Source: Zymoseptoria tritici IPO323 (taxonomy: Eukaryota; Ascomycota; Dothideomycetes; Mycosphaerellales; Mycosphaerellaceae). From it: a stretch of 64,000 nt of DNA. Positions 42,791-54,472 of the stretch are shown one piece after another. A model generated the notes under the pieces. It ran no database searches, was not told the DNA's origin, and was given only the letters and a program-made list of their open reading frames with translations. The stretch is from contig NC_018218.1 in assembly GCF_000219625.1 (NCBI RefSeq), positions 2,294,001 to 2,358,000 on the forward strand. The letters are read 5' to 3'. The position numbers and the translations under genes are program-made. Position 1 is the first letter of the stretch. Every line of letters starts with the position of its first letter.

Positions 42791-43911
42791 ATGTCATCAA
42801 TAAAAACAGTCGGCGTTGTCGGAACAGGACTCATCGGCGCCTCCTGGACTGCCCTTTTCCTGGCACATGGCTACCGTGTGTTAGTCGCGGATCCAGGCGA
42901 AGGCGCCGAGAAGAAGCTGAAGGCCAATGTCCAAAGCTTCTGGCCTACTCTAGAGGAGCTGGGTCTCGCGGAAGGGTCAGCCATACCGCTCAAGAAGTAC
43001 GTCGGCTTCAATACTGATTACTGACACACAGAGCGAGTATCGACAACTACGAGTTCGTCGGGAGCTCGCTTGGAAAGCGATCAGCTGAAGTAGACTTTGT
43101 GCAAGAGGTCAGTCGGCGACGAGGCGCCTCGTCGGTCGTTCGAACGTTGACCAGACTCCTCGCAGAGCGCTCCAGAACGGCCTGATATCAAGTCCAAGCT
43201 GCTGGCCGAGCTGGACAACGGAACACGTTCAGACGTGGTGATAGCATCGTCTTCGTCCGGCATTCCGAGCTCGCAATTCATCGATCAATGCCAGCATCCC
43301 GAACGAGTGCTTATTGGCCATCCGTTCAACCCACCGCATCTGATGCCCCTGGTGGAGATCGTACCTCATCCCAAGACGAGCCAGACGGCGATTGAGACCG
43401 CGCGCACCTTTTACGCATCGATTGCTCGTCGCCCGATTGTCGTGAAGCAAGAGATACCGGGATTCGTCGCTAACCGTCTTCAAGCTGCTCTGCTTAATGA
43501 AGCGTACAGTCTCGTGAGTCGAGGGATCCTCTCGGCGGAGGACTTGGGTAAGGTCAGAAATGTTCTTCGACGCTTCCATCCAGCTAATCGATCTCGCCAG
43601 ACGCCGCTGTTACGACCTCGCTTGGTCCTCGCTGGGCCACCGTTGGGCCGTTCATGGCGACTGCAATGGGCGGCGGAGGCGGCTCCAATGGATTCCGCCA
43701 TCTGCTTGAGCATCTGGGCCCAGCTGCTCAAAAGTGGGTAGACGATATGCGTGAACATGCGTTTGAACTGACGACCGAGAACATCGACTCGCTTACGAGA
43801 AGCGTCGACAAGGAGTTGCAGGGAAAGGATCTCAAGGAGCTGGAAGCGGAGCGCGATGCTAAGTTGGTGGAACTGTTCAAGCGGAAAGGGAAGCAGCAAC
43901 GAATGCGGTAA
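42791..43911 (+). CDS. 3-hydroxyacyl-CoA-dehydrogenase-type NAD enzyme (L-gulonate/carnitine dehydrogenase-like)
   Basis: Four exons, 42791-42996, 43032-43107, 43166-43547 and 43601-43911, give 324 residues. The Rossmann motif GVVGTGLIGASW sits at residues 8-19. Intron donors are GTACGT, GTCAGT and GTAAGG. Further landmarks are VQESAPER, VIASSSSGIPSSQF, the catalytic-His block RVLIGHPFNPPHLMPLVEIV, KQEIPGFVANRLQAALLNEA and LGPRWAVHGPF. This fits the lambda-crystallin / L-gulonate 3-dehydrogenase branch of the family, which oxidises a 3-hydroxy acid with NAD. The exact substrate (gulonate, carnitine or a 3-hydroxyacyl-CoA) cannot be told. Intron 1 is only 35 nt, unusually short; its ends are GTACGT and CACAG. 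Confidence 0.88.
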
Positions 43912-45630
43912 GATAGGATACGTCTGGGCACGCAGATGTGCAGCTTAGTCCGTCCCAGCGGGGCCGTGTTTCTTGGTCGCAGTGGTGAGAATGGCGTTCG
44001 GTCTCGAGACGTGAATGTGATCTCGCGTGCTTCCAGGTTGGGTACAAGACCAGAACGATTCGTCAAAGGTTGTGCTTTTGCTGTGATATTCTGCCAGAAA
44101 CAAATGAAGATACAGTCCAGTCATCTCTCGCAGTCTTTGATCGGAAGCCTTGCGAAATATGTTACCAAAAGGTCGCATGTACCAACAGCAGTGCCGCGAG
44201 CCCATGTTTGTCGAACGGGACACATTTCAATCGTCACTGTTTCCTGGAGGTCGAAGTCGATTGACAGAATGTGCATGTCGGCGAGCCTTTGCGTGCGAGG
44301 AACCCGCATGACTTCCGACTGAGCTTTTTGATTGCACAGGCAGTTGCCGGCAGGCCCGGGCTGGGAACAATGAGATCGAACTTCTGTCGTTGCGATGATG
44401 CGATGATGCGATGCCCCAGCGAGGTGAACCAAACTTCAATCACGGCCAGGGTGCTGCTTACGTCGAAAACTCAATCGGTCTTACCAGCAGGTACTGGAGC
44501 AGAGATGCAATTCAATGGAATTCGTACTTACCGAGAGACTGTGAAATCTTGTCATCAGTGTGTTCAAGACCCGGGAGTTTAAGCGCCGAGTAATGAGAGT
44601 GCACAGCCAGCCAGCGGTTACGGGCCAATCGTTCGAGGAAGCCGCACGATCTCGAGAATCGGACGAGACGAGTCACGGCATCGATACTTGGGACTCGCAA
44701 TCTCCATTCACTCCATCAAAAATCGCGTCGTACAATAGCGCTCGTGCATGGGTCCGACGATCGGGCCAAAGCGCCAGAACATGTCTGGTCCTGTCGAGAT
44801 GCGGATGGTTGAGCTACGGGTCTGATCGCGGCGTCCGGGACCAGAGTGAGCATGAGCCCGTTGTCTCGCTATCAAAGATGAGCATCGTCAACCAAGGCAG
44901 CAGTGGCCAGGTCAACAGTGGTGGCAGTATCGGTCGAGACTCTTTGGCTAGTTGTGTGTGAGGTTTGTTGACATTGAGCACGACGCGCCTCTGCAAGGCC
45001 GCATGAGGATGACCGCGACGGACCACAACAGTGAAGTCGCAGCTGTGCCTCTCTCCACGGCTTGAGAATTGAGCGGGCGAAGACGATTTGAGCGATTCCT
45101 GCGTGTGAGAACAATGTCAATGGTCACAACGAGCAATCAGTCAACTGGTATTGTCATTGCATTTCATTGCATTGTCGTCGATTAAAGTGCAAGAGTGAAG
45201 ACACAGCGCAAAACCGTTGCGGTAGACCCTTGGTGGCTCTCCCCCTCGCTCCTTCCCGGGGAGCTAACTTTAGCCGTCGCAACCTGCAAGACCTCAGCAT
45301 CAACACGACCATCAACACTCACTCGGCCCTCCTCACCACCACCACCCATCGCTTGCTACGCCCTCTGTCATTCCCGGAGCTACGCCTTGCTGTCATTTCC
45401 GCGGCGACTCGTGAGGGTGTTCTTGCTAATGTGCGCACAAGGAATAGACGGCGCATTACCCCTTGGCCCATAACGAATCGCCTCACACTCGCTCGAGCGA
45501 CCACCTCACGCAAGGACAACATCCGATACTATTCCTGTGCGACAGCAATTCTACCATTGGCGCATTATCACGAGCGGCCTCCGCCTTCGAGGCCGTTGGC
45601 ATCTGACAGACATCGCATTCACCCTCGATC
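43912..45630. other. intergenic, promoter region of the Cdh1 gene
   Basis: No gene is supported. The 333-codon plus ORF at 45167-46168 runs into the Cdh1 gene in another frame and is a shadow. Confidence 0.45.
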
Positions 45631-47481
45631 ATGGACGTGTCACATGCGCAATCGGCGCCTGACAGCAGCGACGCTGTCACGGGCGCACAAACACCGCCGC
45701 TCATGTCACCTCCACGAAGCAAAACTCCACCTACCATCACTGGCAAACGACCGCACAGCGAAGATTCAACAATGCGGGCCAATAGTGAAGCTCTCCAAAG
45801 TGGCAGCGAGCCGGTCAGTGCTGTGGCACTCAACAAGGCATTACAAGAGGTGGGAAATGCAGGTCAACGAAGAGTCAGCAACCCCGCGGCAAGTCCAAGT
45901 CGCAAGCGTCAAAAGGTGCAAGCAAGCGACCGGTTCATACCAAACCGGTCTGGCCAAGATCTGTCGGCGAGTTACAACCTCCTCCATGAAGATGGATCAC
46001 CTGCGACCCCATCGAAGCTCAACCGCAAAGCACCCGGCGACCTTCACTTTCAAAAGCGAGATGCGAACCGGATATATTCGTCGATACTGCGATCAGAAAT
46101 GTTCGACAACGAAGTTCCACAGATACTCAACGATCGTTCAGGATCGCGAGCTCAAACTCCGCCAGTGAACGGCGCCAACTCCACGTCGCTCTTTTCAGGG
46201 ACAAGTCTCACTCCCTCAACACCCAACAAGAATCTCTTCTCCTATGGCCCGGCCGCTCCAGTATCTCTCACACCACGTTCCATCTCTCGGACCGATCGTG
46301 GACCGAACATCAATTCGAGATCCGAAATCTACAGTCTGTCGCCAGTCAAGCACTCATCTCAGAGCATGCTTCTATCTCCGCGAAAGACTCCTCGTGCTGT
46401 GAGCAAAGTTCCTTACAAAGTATTGGACGCACCAGACCTTGCGGACGACTTCTACCTCAATCTGGTTGATTGGGGTCCGAATGATGTTCTCGCGGTGGGT
46501 CTCGGACCATCAGTCTATCTCTGGAACCGAGAGACTGGAAAAGTCACTACTTTGTGCACGTTGGACAGTGACAGTGTCACGAGCGTGAGCTGGATTCAGC
46601 GGGGTACGCATCTTGCCATTGGCACTACCAAGGGCTTCCTTCATATCTGGGACACTCTGGCGCAGAAGCGGTTACGGACAATGACCGGGCACACGGCAAG
46701 AATTAGCAGTCTTGCATGGAACGCTCACATTCTCTCTACTGGCTCACGCGATCGCTCCATCCTTCATCGAGATGTTCGCTCGCCCCAAATGTTTCTCTGC
46801 AAACTCACAGGCCACAAGCAGGAGGTATGCGGGTTGAAGTGGAATTCAGACACCGAGCAGTTGGCGTCCGGTGGCAACGACAACAAAATCTTCATCTGGG
46901 ATAAAATGGAAACGCGGCATCAGCATCGATGGGGCGAGGCGGAGGGCGGTCACAAAGCAGCGGTGAAGGCAATTGCATGGAATCCGCATCAGCGTGGAGT
47001 CTTGGCATCAGGGGGTGGAACGGCGGATCGCTGTATCAAATTCTGGAACACGATCTCCACTGCGCAAACGACGGCGTCAAGAAATGTACCTGCGAATCAG
47101 CCAAACCTCGACCTCGGACTTTCGACTTCGCCTCATCCGGATGATGCACTTTCTCCCGAGACCATCAGCCCGCATCTTCTCAGCTCTCACGACACTGGAA
47201 GCCAGGTCTGCAACTTGCTCTTCTCTCAGCGAACGTCGGAATTGGTGAGCACGCACGGCTACTCTCAACATGCGATCAACATCTGGAAATACCCAAGCAT
47301 GACACAAGTGGTCAGCTTGACCGGTCACACGTACCGCGTGTTGTATCTTAGCATGAGCCCGGATGGCGCCATCATTGTTACCGGCGCTGGCGACGAGACT
47401 TTGCGATTCTGGGATGTCTTCAACCAGCCGAACAAGGAGGCGAAGCGAGGCATCGTGGGCGAGTGGGGTGTGATTCGTTAG
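45631..47481 (+). CDS. CDH1: APC/C activator of the Cdh1/Fizzy-related family
   Basis: Single exon, 616 residues. The N-terminal half is disordered with many SP/TP sites expected for CDK control. The C-box DRFIPNR is at residues 100-106 and NRIYSSILRSEMF matches the Cdh1-specific element downstream of it. The start of the WD40 domain has KVLDAPDLADDFYLNLVDW. The repeats include WNRETGKVTTL, HLAIGTTKGFLHIWD, LSTGSRDRSILHRDVR, KQEVCGLKWNSDTEQLASGG and CIKFWNTIS, and the protein ends in the Ile-Arg tail (GVIR) that docks on the APC/C. Cdh1 proteins bring D-box and KEN-box substrates to the APC/C in late mitosis and G1. An insert of about 40 residues within the late blades is longer than in yeast. 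Confidence 0.96.
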   Translation: MDVSHAQSAPDSSDAVTGAQTPPLMSPPRSKTPPTITGKRPHSEDSTMRANSEALQSGSEPVSAVALNKALQEVGNAGQRRVSNPAASPSRKRQKVQASDRFIPNRSGQDLSASYNLLHEDGSPATPSKLNRKAPGDLHFQKRDANRIYSSILRSEMFDNEVPQILNDRSGSRAQTPPVNGANSTSLFSGTSLTPSTPNKNLFSYGPAAPVSLTPRSISRTDRGPNINSRSEIYSLSPVKHSSQSMLLSPRKTPRAVSKVPYKVLDAPDLADDFYLNLVDWGPNDVLAVGLGPSVYLWNRETGKVTTLCTLDSDSVTSVSWIQRGTHLAIGTTKGFLHIWDTLAQKRLRTMTGHTARISSLAWNAHILSTGSRDRSILHRDVRSPQMFLCKLTGHKQEVCGLKWNSDTEQLASGGNDNKIFIWDKMETRHQHRWGEAEGGHKAAVKAIAWNPHQRGVLASGGGTADRCIKFWNTISTAQTTASRNVPANQPNLDLGLSTSPHPDDALSPETISPHLLSSHDTGSQVCNLLFSQRTSELVSTHGYSQHAINIWKYPSMTQVVSLTGHTYRVLYLSMSPDGAIIVTGAGDETLRFWDVFNQPNKEAKRGIVGEWGVIR

Positions 47482-48060
47482 GGTCGGCGCAGCCTACAGC
47501 GGATCCAGTCGAATTTTGTTACCTTCAAACAGCATCATGTTTGACATGATTTCCCAGCATTGGACTATCACATCCTCATTGCTTGAGGGCATCAGCAGGA
47601 AAGCAGCAGTGACCTGGAAAAGGCACTTTACGAACAGTTTACGAACAATTAAAGCGCAGCGTTGAGATTTGCAAGATATGGGCTGTTTAGCAAGGCGCTG
47701 GTGGTTTCATCAGGTCGACATTCGTGGCTCGACTTTAGCTAGACAGACCACTATTCAGCAGCTTTACACACAGGTATACAGTCCTGTCGTATTGCATCAG
47801 AGCGCTTTGGCACATTATCGTTCGCCTCTCGTACTGTACTGTGTTTCATACCAGGCAGGCCGTCAAGCCTGCAATATCTCAATCACCGGCCCGACATCGG
47901 CAGAACCTGAACAACGTCGGCATTTGGTATTTGGTTTGGTCCCTTCAACATCCCACTTCACCACATGTTGATTCGAGTCTCACTACGTTTTCAAGGTTCT
48001 TACTGCTGTATCATCTCCAGAAACTGTCACAGAAGCTTTCGAACGACATCTATAGTCAAG
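47482..48060. other. intergenic, no gene supported
   Basis: 3' flank of the Cdh1 gene and promoter of the phosphatase gene. Confidence 0.45.
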
Positions 48061-49240
48061 ATGCCTCAGCCAGCCTATTTGACGGGCGACAAGGAAGGCA
48101 TTGACAAATTCATTGATCAGTTCGACGTGAGTCTTGAGCTGCTAATATTGAACGACATGCGCTGACTGCGATCCTGCAGACTTTCCTCTTCGACTGCGAT
48201 GGTACGCCTCCCATGTTTCTCCGAATCTTCCGCGAGTCCGCACACATACAAGAGCATGAGAACGTTGAAAGAGAAGAACGAAGTTGGGGACTGACGATAT
48301 GAGAAGGATAGGCGTGCTTTGGTCTGGCGATCACCTATTTCCACGGATACCAGAGACCATAGAGATGCTTCGGAGCAAAGGTACGATTCGGATCGAACGA
48401 ATCCAGGAATACGGCTGCTCACCCTTGCACAGGCAAGCAACTCGTCTTCGTGACAAACAACAGTACCAAGTCTCGCAGCGACTACAAGAAGAAGTTCGAC
48501 AAGGTCGGCATAAAAGCCAGCGAGGTAAGGGAACACTCCGAGCCTGACCAACCAGCGAGATACTCACTCGAACCCAGGAAGAAGTCTTCGGCTCCAGCTA
48601 CAGCGCCGCCATCTACATCTCCCGCATCATGAAACTACAACCGCCCAAGAACAAAGTCTTCGTACTCGGCGAGACGGGCATCGAGCAAGAACTGGAATCC
48701 GAGAACATTCCCTACATCGGCGGCACAGACCCTGCGTTCCGTCGAGACATGACCGAAGAGGACTTCAAGCATATCGCAGACGGGTCGATGCTCGATAAAG
48801 ACGTGGGCGTCGTATTGACCGGCCTGGACTTCCACCCTAGCTATTTGAAGTACGCTCTCGGATTCGCCTACATTCGCGCCGGAGCAGAGTTCTTGGCTAC
48901 GAACATCGACTCGACACTACCCAACGCAGGCTCTCTATTCCCCGGTGCCGGATCCACAAGTGCGGCATTATCAAAGGCAGCTGGTCGGGAACCTTTGGCG
49001 TTAGGCAAGCCCAGTCAGGCTATGATGGATGCTGTGGAGGGCAAATTTCAGTTCGACCGCAAGAAGGCGTGTATGATTGGTGACCGGCTGAACACGGACA
49101 TCCAATTTGGCATTGAGGGTGGTCTGGGAGGAACGCTGGCTGTGCTGACGGGCGTGAGTAAGAAGGAGGACTTTCTCGCTGAGGGTGCGGACGTTGTGCC
49201 GTCTGCATATGTGGGTCAACTTGGTGATCTGCTGGGGTGA
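48061..49240 (+). CDS. PHO13: HAD phosphatase, Pho13 / phosphoglycolate phosphatase type
   Basis: Five exons, 48061-48126, 48180-48201, 48312-48380, 48433-48524 and 48578-49240, give 303 residues. The nucleophile motif FLFDCDGVLWSGD is assembled from exons 2 and 3. HAD motif II is VFVTNNSTKSR, the third motif includes GKPSQAMMDAVE, and motif IV is CMIGDRLNTDIQFG. EEVFGSSYSAAIYI matches the Pho13 cap region. These enzymes act as 4-nitrophenylphosphatases in vitro; in cells they remove metabolic side products such as 2-phosphoglycolate and 4-phosphoerythronate. The 22-nt exon 2 is very small, but its phases fit and it contains the catalytic Asp residues. Confidence 0.94.
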
Positions 49241-49419
49241 AATCACAGTCTGGGCAAAGACAAACGAGAGAGGCTTCGCGACCTTGCAGGTACTTGCAAA
49301 GTATGAGCGTCATGTCTCGAGTGTCTCGAGAAGTACGGTCCATTGCCTGTCGAAGCTCGAAACGCTGCTCTTCCTGCCGCCACTCCCTTCACATACTCGC
49401 GTGCGGGAATCATGTGCGC

Positions 49420-51597
49420 TCAGATGGCGACCTTCTCCACCATCACGCTGCCATCTCCCTTCTCAAGGCTCTTCTGTCGGCCATCCTTCTCAGCAGCCTG
49501 CTCAAACTTCTCATCTTCCTCGTAGTATATCTGCGGCCGATTCAACTGCGTCGCCAGCTTATTCCTGCAAACAACGACACCGGGTCCCGATGCAAAGAAT
49601 CGATCGATGTCCTCGAGAGACCTGTTCGCTGTTTCGGGATAGAAGAGGTATGTGACTGGAATGAACGCAGCACAGATGACCGCCCACACGATCCAGAATT
49701 TGTAACCCAGATTCTCAATGCCTGGAAGTGTAGCTTGGACAACGGCGTAGTTGCAGATCCAATTGGTCGCCATGGCTAGACTGGCGCCTTTGGTGCGCAT
49801 TTCCAAGGCGTTGATCTCGGTGGGATACAGCCATGGAACGCCCAAGACGCCCATACCGAAGGAAGCAAAGAATGCGAAGAAGAAAGCAACAGCCACGGAG
49901 CCGAGGACGTAGCTGTTGCCGCCCTTCTCCTCCAGGCCTTGTGCTATGGCAATGCAAACCCAGCAGATGGAGCACGCAGCTGCGCTACTCATCATGACCT
50001 TGCGCCGTCCAAAGCGTTCGATGACGAAGTAGGCTAGGCATGCGAAGATCAGGTAGTCGACTGAGCCGCAGGCTGCGAGGACTCGCGAGAGGAGCGGAGA
50101 GATGCCCAAGGCGTTGATGAAGATGTAACTCATGTAGTTGTTGAAAAGGCTATGAGTGTGAATACTCTTGATGTTGGTGTCTAACTAAAGGAAAGCTATC
50201 TATCTGAAGGAACGGACGGCCTATATGGGCCTTAATCGTGTTTGCTACATGCTTGCTAGCATGCATTGCTGTCTGAGAAGGTGTGAGAAGAGTCTTTGTC
50301 CAACAGTAGTAGCTCGTGACGTTAATGCCTGAGAATAGCAGAGTCAGCTGTTATTCACACAGTCTCCAGGCAGAACAAAGCGTCGTGGTTTCTAAAGGAG
50401 CCTCAACGCTGTGAGCTCACTCTGCAACGCTTACCGCTGACTTGATTCATGCATTGCATTGCTGCACCGAGAATCATTCTCCGAAGGACACCGGCGGGTC
50501 CTCGCCCAGATATGAGTTGCCACCAGGTGTAGGTGTTGAGATGTTCCTTGTCGAGAACGTCTTTGATAATGTCGAACTGGGCTCGGACCGAAGAAGAGTC
50601 CGGAGTGGCTCCATTGCCTTGCAAAGCGGCTATGACCTATGCCAATGTCAGTAAAATCTTACTTGATACTTGTCATGAAATCTGATCTAGCATACCTCAG
50701 TAGCCTCCTCGAACTTTCCTTTCCTGATTAGCAAGCGAGGGCTATCGGGAAGGAACGGACACATTGCATAGATGCATAGGGTGAAGAAGATCTGGAAGGC
50801 CAGCGGGAACCTCCATGCCACATCGCGTGGAGCAAAGGAGAACCCCAGAGTGAGCCAGTTGGAGATCGAGAAGCCCGTGATGCAGTTTGCCATTTGAATG
50901 ATGACCAGCTTTCCTGTCCTGCTGTTAGTCAATGTAATCAGCCAAGATCGTTCAAATCACCTCTAGAGCTCATCCTGCTGGTTTCCGCTTGCCCTGCGAG
51001 TGAACTGTATCAATGCTTGTCTGGGCCTGACGGTCTCCAGTACGTTACACTTACAGACGCCTGCTGTAGAGGTATTCATTCCCGTTCCAAGACCAGCGAC
51101 AACTCGACCAACCATCATCTGAGGAACACCATAACTGGCAGTTTGAATGATGGCTCCGATCGCAATGACCGTGCTGCCGACAAGGATCTGCCGAGGACGA
51201 CCAAGGTAGTCACCGGTCAAGATAGTGCTCATGGCACCGATGAAGCACCCTGCGAGAAGAATAAGCAAGAGCCACGGCAAACAGGGTGTGGCACTGACCT
51301 ATGTTATATATAGATGTCATGGTACCCTGAGTATTGGCAGACGGGTGGCCGAAGGTCTCGAGGAAGTCCTCACTGATGATCACGTTGCCGAAAACGCGTG
51401 GGTGGCTGTGAGTCGAGAATTTTGATGAGCTCAACCCTGTGCGGAGACTTATCTTGATCGTAGCCGTAGAAGATGAGAACGGTGGATGCAGCACTCACGA
51501 GACTGTCAGTGAGAACTCGTCATTTGCGTTGTCGGGCTTACATCGAGATCCAAACAGTAAGTGCATCACCGCTTCCGCCAAGGTACTTTCGAGCCAT
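49420..51597 (-). CDS. MFS sugar/H+ symporter
   Basis: Exons 51597-51542, 51493-51453, 51397-51299, 51249-51055, 50993-50961, 50913-50696, 50636-50435, 50328-50305 and 50180-49420 give 542 residues. Landmarks are STVLIFYGYDQGVFGNVIIS (TM1), DYLGRPRQILVG (motif A), GRVVAGLGTGMNTSTAGVWQ with AETSRMSSRGKL (PESP-like region), PFLPDSPRLLIRKGKFEEA, AMQCMNQVSGINVTSYY, ERFGRRKVMM, VPWLYPTEINALEMRTKGAS and FYPETANRSLEDID. This is the PF00083 sugar-transporter family, plasma membrane. Intron 2 appears to be of the AT-AC class (see its own entry). The junction joining 50305 to 50180 is provisional; that intron (124 nt) holds near-palindromic sequence and other acceptors are possible. The transported sugar is unknown. 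Confidence 0.85.
51398..51452 (-). other. probable AT-AC spliceosomal intron in the sugar transporter gene
   Basis: Removing these 55 nt (starts ATAAGT, ends CACCCAC) restores exactly the near-invariant TM1 motif YGYDQGVFGNV with a split Gly codon (G|GC). A GT-AG alternative exists: donor GTCTCC four nt inside, acceptor CTCACAG. It would replace the Gly by five residues (DNHPR) in a motif that hardly varies. The ATAAGT donor is the form used by U2-type AT-AC introns. Confidence 0.6.
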
Positions 51598-52435
51598 GTT
51601 CGAGGGTTGCTAATGTTAGTTGAATGACAAGACAATGAGCAAGCAACGAGCCCCTATAGGCATGTATCGATATCTCGATTGAGGCAGATGCTGGGGCATA
51701 TGTATCTGCATATTGAAGTCAAGAGAGCCGGGTACTAAAGAGGATACAGCCATTCGTCCACCGGCTCGTGCCCAAATGGCGTACGACGAAGGTTGTGTGC
51801 AGGTGGTACATGTGCGGAGTACATCGACGCTGCAGATTCTCCGCATTCTATTGGAGAAGCGGGAGAAGTGTGGTTGAAGTGCGGAGTAGCTGCATCGGAA
51901 GGATAAAGACGGGCAGGCATGGCAGGTCAGGCGATGGTTCCAGGAGTGGCAGCTTTACCGGAGTACTTCTCGGATGGAATCGTTGAACCAGACGATGAAC
52001 CGGGAAATCAGCTCGTGCAATCTTTGAAAACCGCAGGGAGGGTCTGTCGTCACATGCATTCCGGGGCAGACTTCAGCATGAGCGACTATAGGAAGTCTTG
52101 GCGAATTCTCGGAAGTCATTCTTGTCGGTATTCTTCGGCATTCAAAGGCATGCTCTGTCTAGCGGGTATGTTACTCGGAAAGTTCAATCAACGCGGAAGA
52201 TAAAATCAGCCAACATCACCAGGTCTGCACAAGCGAACGCTCATGCTTGTCACTGCGCAACGTCGAAGCAAATATCAAATAGTATGAAGAAGGTCAGGAA
52301 CTCTCCCTCGTAATCCACTTTCAGAAAAGTCATCAGCCGTGTCTCTTGCCTCTGTTGAAATTCGGAACGCGGGGGACCCAAACGCCCACCCAAATCGTTC
52401 CGTTCTTCAACAGAGTCACTTGCCGTGTCTCTTGC
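51598..52435. other. intergenic, no gene supported
   Basis: Promoter side of the sugar transporter and 3' flank of the DUF4451-type gene. ORFs are short and featureless. Confidence 0.4.
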
Positions 52436-53519
52436 TCACGCGGCCAGGCGAGGCGCTCTTCGGTGCCGTTCGTGATGACAGAATGGCCGGCTTTTCCTTG
52501 GCATGACACTTGTAGGCATGCCGGAAGAATGGTCGGTCAGATCGCCCAATGTAGATCCATCGTTTGCAGACGCCGCAGAGAGCCTCGCGTGCGGTTGCGC
52601 CTTGACCAGGACGACGAGCTTCGGGCGCTGAGCGGTGATTTTGTCAGCATACCCCGGAGACCAACATCCCTTGCAACTCGCGAAATACTCACGATCGTAA
52701 CGCTTTCCTGTTGCGCAGCTGATACCGTGCGAGTAGTGCATCTGTTCACGCGATCAGCATTCGGGCGTTGTATCAAGCGTGGCGATCGCATCTGCTTACG
52801 TGGTACCAGTACGCAGAGTCCTTCATCTTGAACCAGTCAGGACACAGTCCGCACCATCCAGCTCGTTCGATCCCATCGCCGCGAATCCATGCTGGATTGT
52901 ATTCGTCGCCGGCCCATCTTGGGAAATGTGGTCGTGGTGGACCCTCGTTTGCATCGGCTTGCATCGGAGGGTCCACCTTTTGGCGTTCGTCAGAGCACGC
53001 GAATCCGACTGATCTCGGCTTCTCGACGACAGCTGTGTGGCCAGCTTTGTAGTGGTCCACGACGGAGTCTTGCTCGGTACAGTTGCTCTGAAGGGTGTTG
53101 CAGGGACCAAGTGCTACCGGGAGGTTGTAGTCCTGTGCTATTTGTGGGTACCGTGTGCAATTCGCCGTCGACAAATCGTCGTCCGAAGACTGTGAGAACC
53201 CTCCTGCTTCCATGGAAGAGGCTGAACTATTCTGTCTTTGCATACCAAAGTATTCATAAGGGATTGGCTCGAAGTATCCGATCCACGGCTGGGAGACAAC
53301 ATGGTCTCCGAAGTAGTCCGTACCAAGAGGTTGGATCGGACTGGTGTGATTGTTATGGCACCGAGCTGTTGCATCCATCGCAGGCGTGCCATTGAGATAC
53401 GTCGTTGTGTCGAAGTCATCGTTTGCGAGCCAGGGAGATGCAACGCTAGCGTTCGGAGTTGTGTCTGGGTACCACGTCTGCCAATTTTGCTCGGGTTCAG
53501 CAGCATATGACGAGTACAT
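52436..53519 (-). CDS. DUF4451-type fungal regulator (zinc-finger-like C-terminus)
   Basis: Two exons, 53519-52800 and 52741-52436, give 341 residues. The first 200 residues are polar and Ser/Asn-rich. The conserved part is at the end: RAGWCGLCPDWFKMKDSAYW, then YHMHYSHGISCATGKRYDRE, then EYFASCKGCWSPGYADKITA. Cys and His spacing suggests a metal-binding fold. The intron begins GTAAGC and ends GTGAACAG exactly inside the conserved WYH-MHYSHG block. I recall this arrangement from the fungal DUF4451 family, found in proteins treated as transcription regulators. DNA binding is not shown. The upstream part of the gene could extend beyond 53519. Confidence 0.75.
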
Positions 53520-53809
53520 GAGGCAGCCGATGATGGCGTAACATGTGACAAAGTCAGAAAGCTTCGCAGCAGGAGTGTCTTGGAACGATCGAGGGCCATA
53601 TCAGTCCCACGGGCGGCGTATTTCAATATGCCACTTTGGGTGCAGGGGTGAGCCTCACAGCTGCATCAGGCTGGATTCTGCGGCCAATCGACCAAGGCAC
53701 TTATGCTATTCGAGATGCGGCAGCAGCGGATTCAATGCCACGTCCGTCGGATCGATCGAAACATAGCACAAAATCGAAGGTGTCATGTCCATTTCGGGAT
53801 TGTGAGACG

Positions 53810-54472
53810 CTAAATGACTGACCGCGTCCCAGAATAGTGGTCTTCTGGCTTTGCTTCAAGCAAGGGATGGCCGGGGACATAATTCTGTGTGTCGACCAGC
53901 ATAGAGGTCGGAGCGCGCAGGACTTCGTGTACATGCGAGAAAGGTCCGAAAAGATACACAAGCAACAATGGGTGCCTGGAATAAGTGAAACGGCACATGC
54001 CTCGACGAACCAGCCAAATCTCTTCTTGTTGAGAGGTCAAAGTATGGCCAAAGTTGTCGAGAATTGCTCGGAGTTTCGATCCGATAGCGGTCCAGAAATA
54101 GGGGAGCTCATCATACACACCTGCGGGACCATGCAGACGTGAAGAAAGATAGCTTCGAAAGGTCATGTGCACATTCCTCAAAGACGACCCAGCTGTCCAA
54201 CAATACCATTCGACGGAGTGTATCGCCATGCGGGGCGCTCGTGCGGTCTGACAGCGAACTTGCGGCAGCATCGGCGCGCCATTTACAGCCATGGTCCTCA
54301 TATACCGTCCGACATAGCTTTGATCGAGGAAGATGGGATATGGCAATGTCGACACATGCGCTGACATCCAAGGAGTCGTGCTGTCCTTCCAGATCGCATC
54401 CGTGGAGCAGACAGTACCGGTGAAGCCAAAGCTATGGAGTTCGGGGCGAACAGCGATGTGGCATATTCTCAT
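53810..54472 (-). CDS. hypothetical protein, uncertain
   Basis: A 220-codon ORF (MRICHIAVRPELHSFGFTGT; ends YVPGHPLLEAKPEDHYSGT). It has no signal peptide, repeat or recognised domain and no splice partner was found. Its length alone makes a chance ORF somewhat unlikely. The overlapping plus-strand ORFs are shorter and less protein-like. Confidence 0.3.
   Translation of the reverse strand: MRICHIAVRPELHSFGFTGTVCSTDAIWKDSTTPWMSAHVSTLPYPIFLDQSYVGRYMRTMAVNGAPMLPQVRCQTARAPRMAIHSVEWYCWTAGSSLRNVHMTFRSYLSSRLHGPAGVYDELPYFWTAIGSKLRAILDNFGHTLTSQQEEIWLVRRGMCRFTYSRHPLLLVYLFGPFSHVHEVLRAPTSMLVDTQNYVPGHPLLEAKPEDHYSGTRSVI

Noticed and set aside
45167..46168. 333-codon plus-strand ORF overlapping the Cdh1 start
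   Set aside because: Arg/His/Thr-rich composition, no domain, and it overlaps the well-supported Cdh1 frame; it is a shadow ORF.
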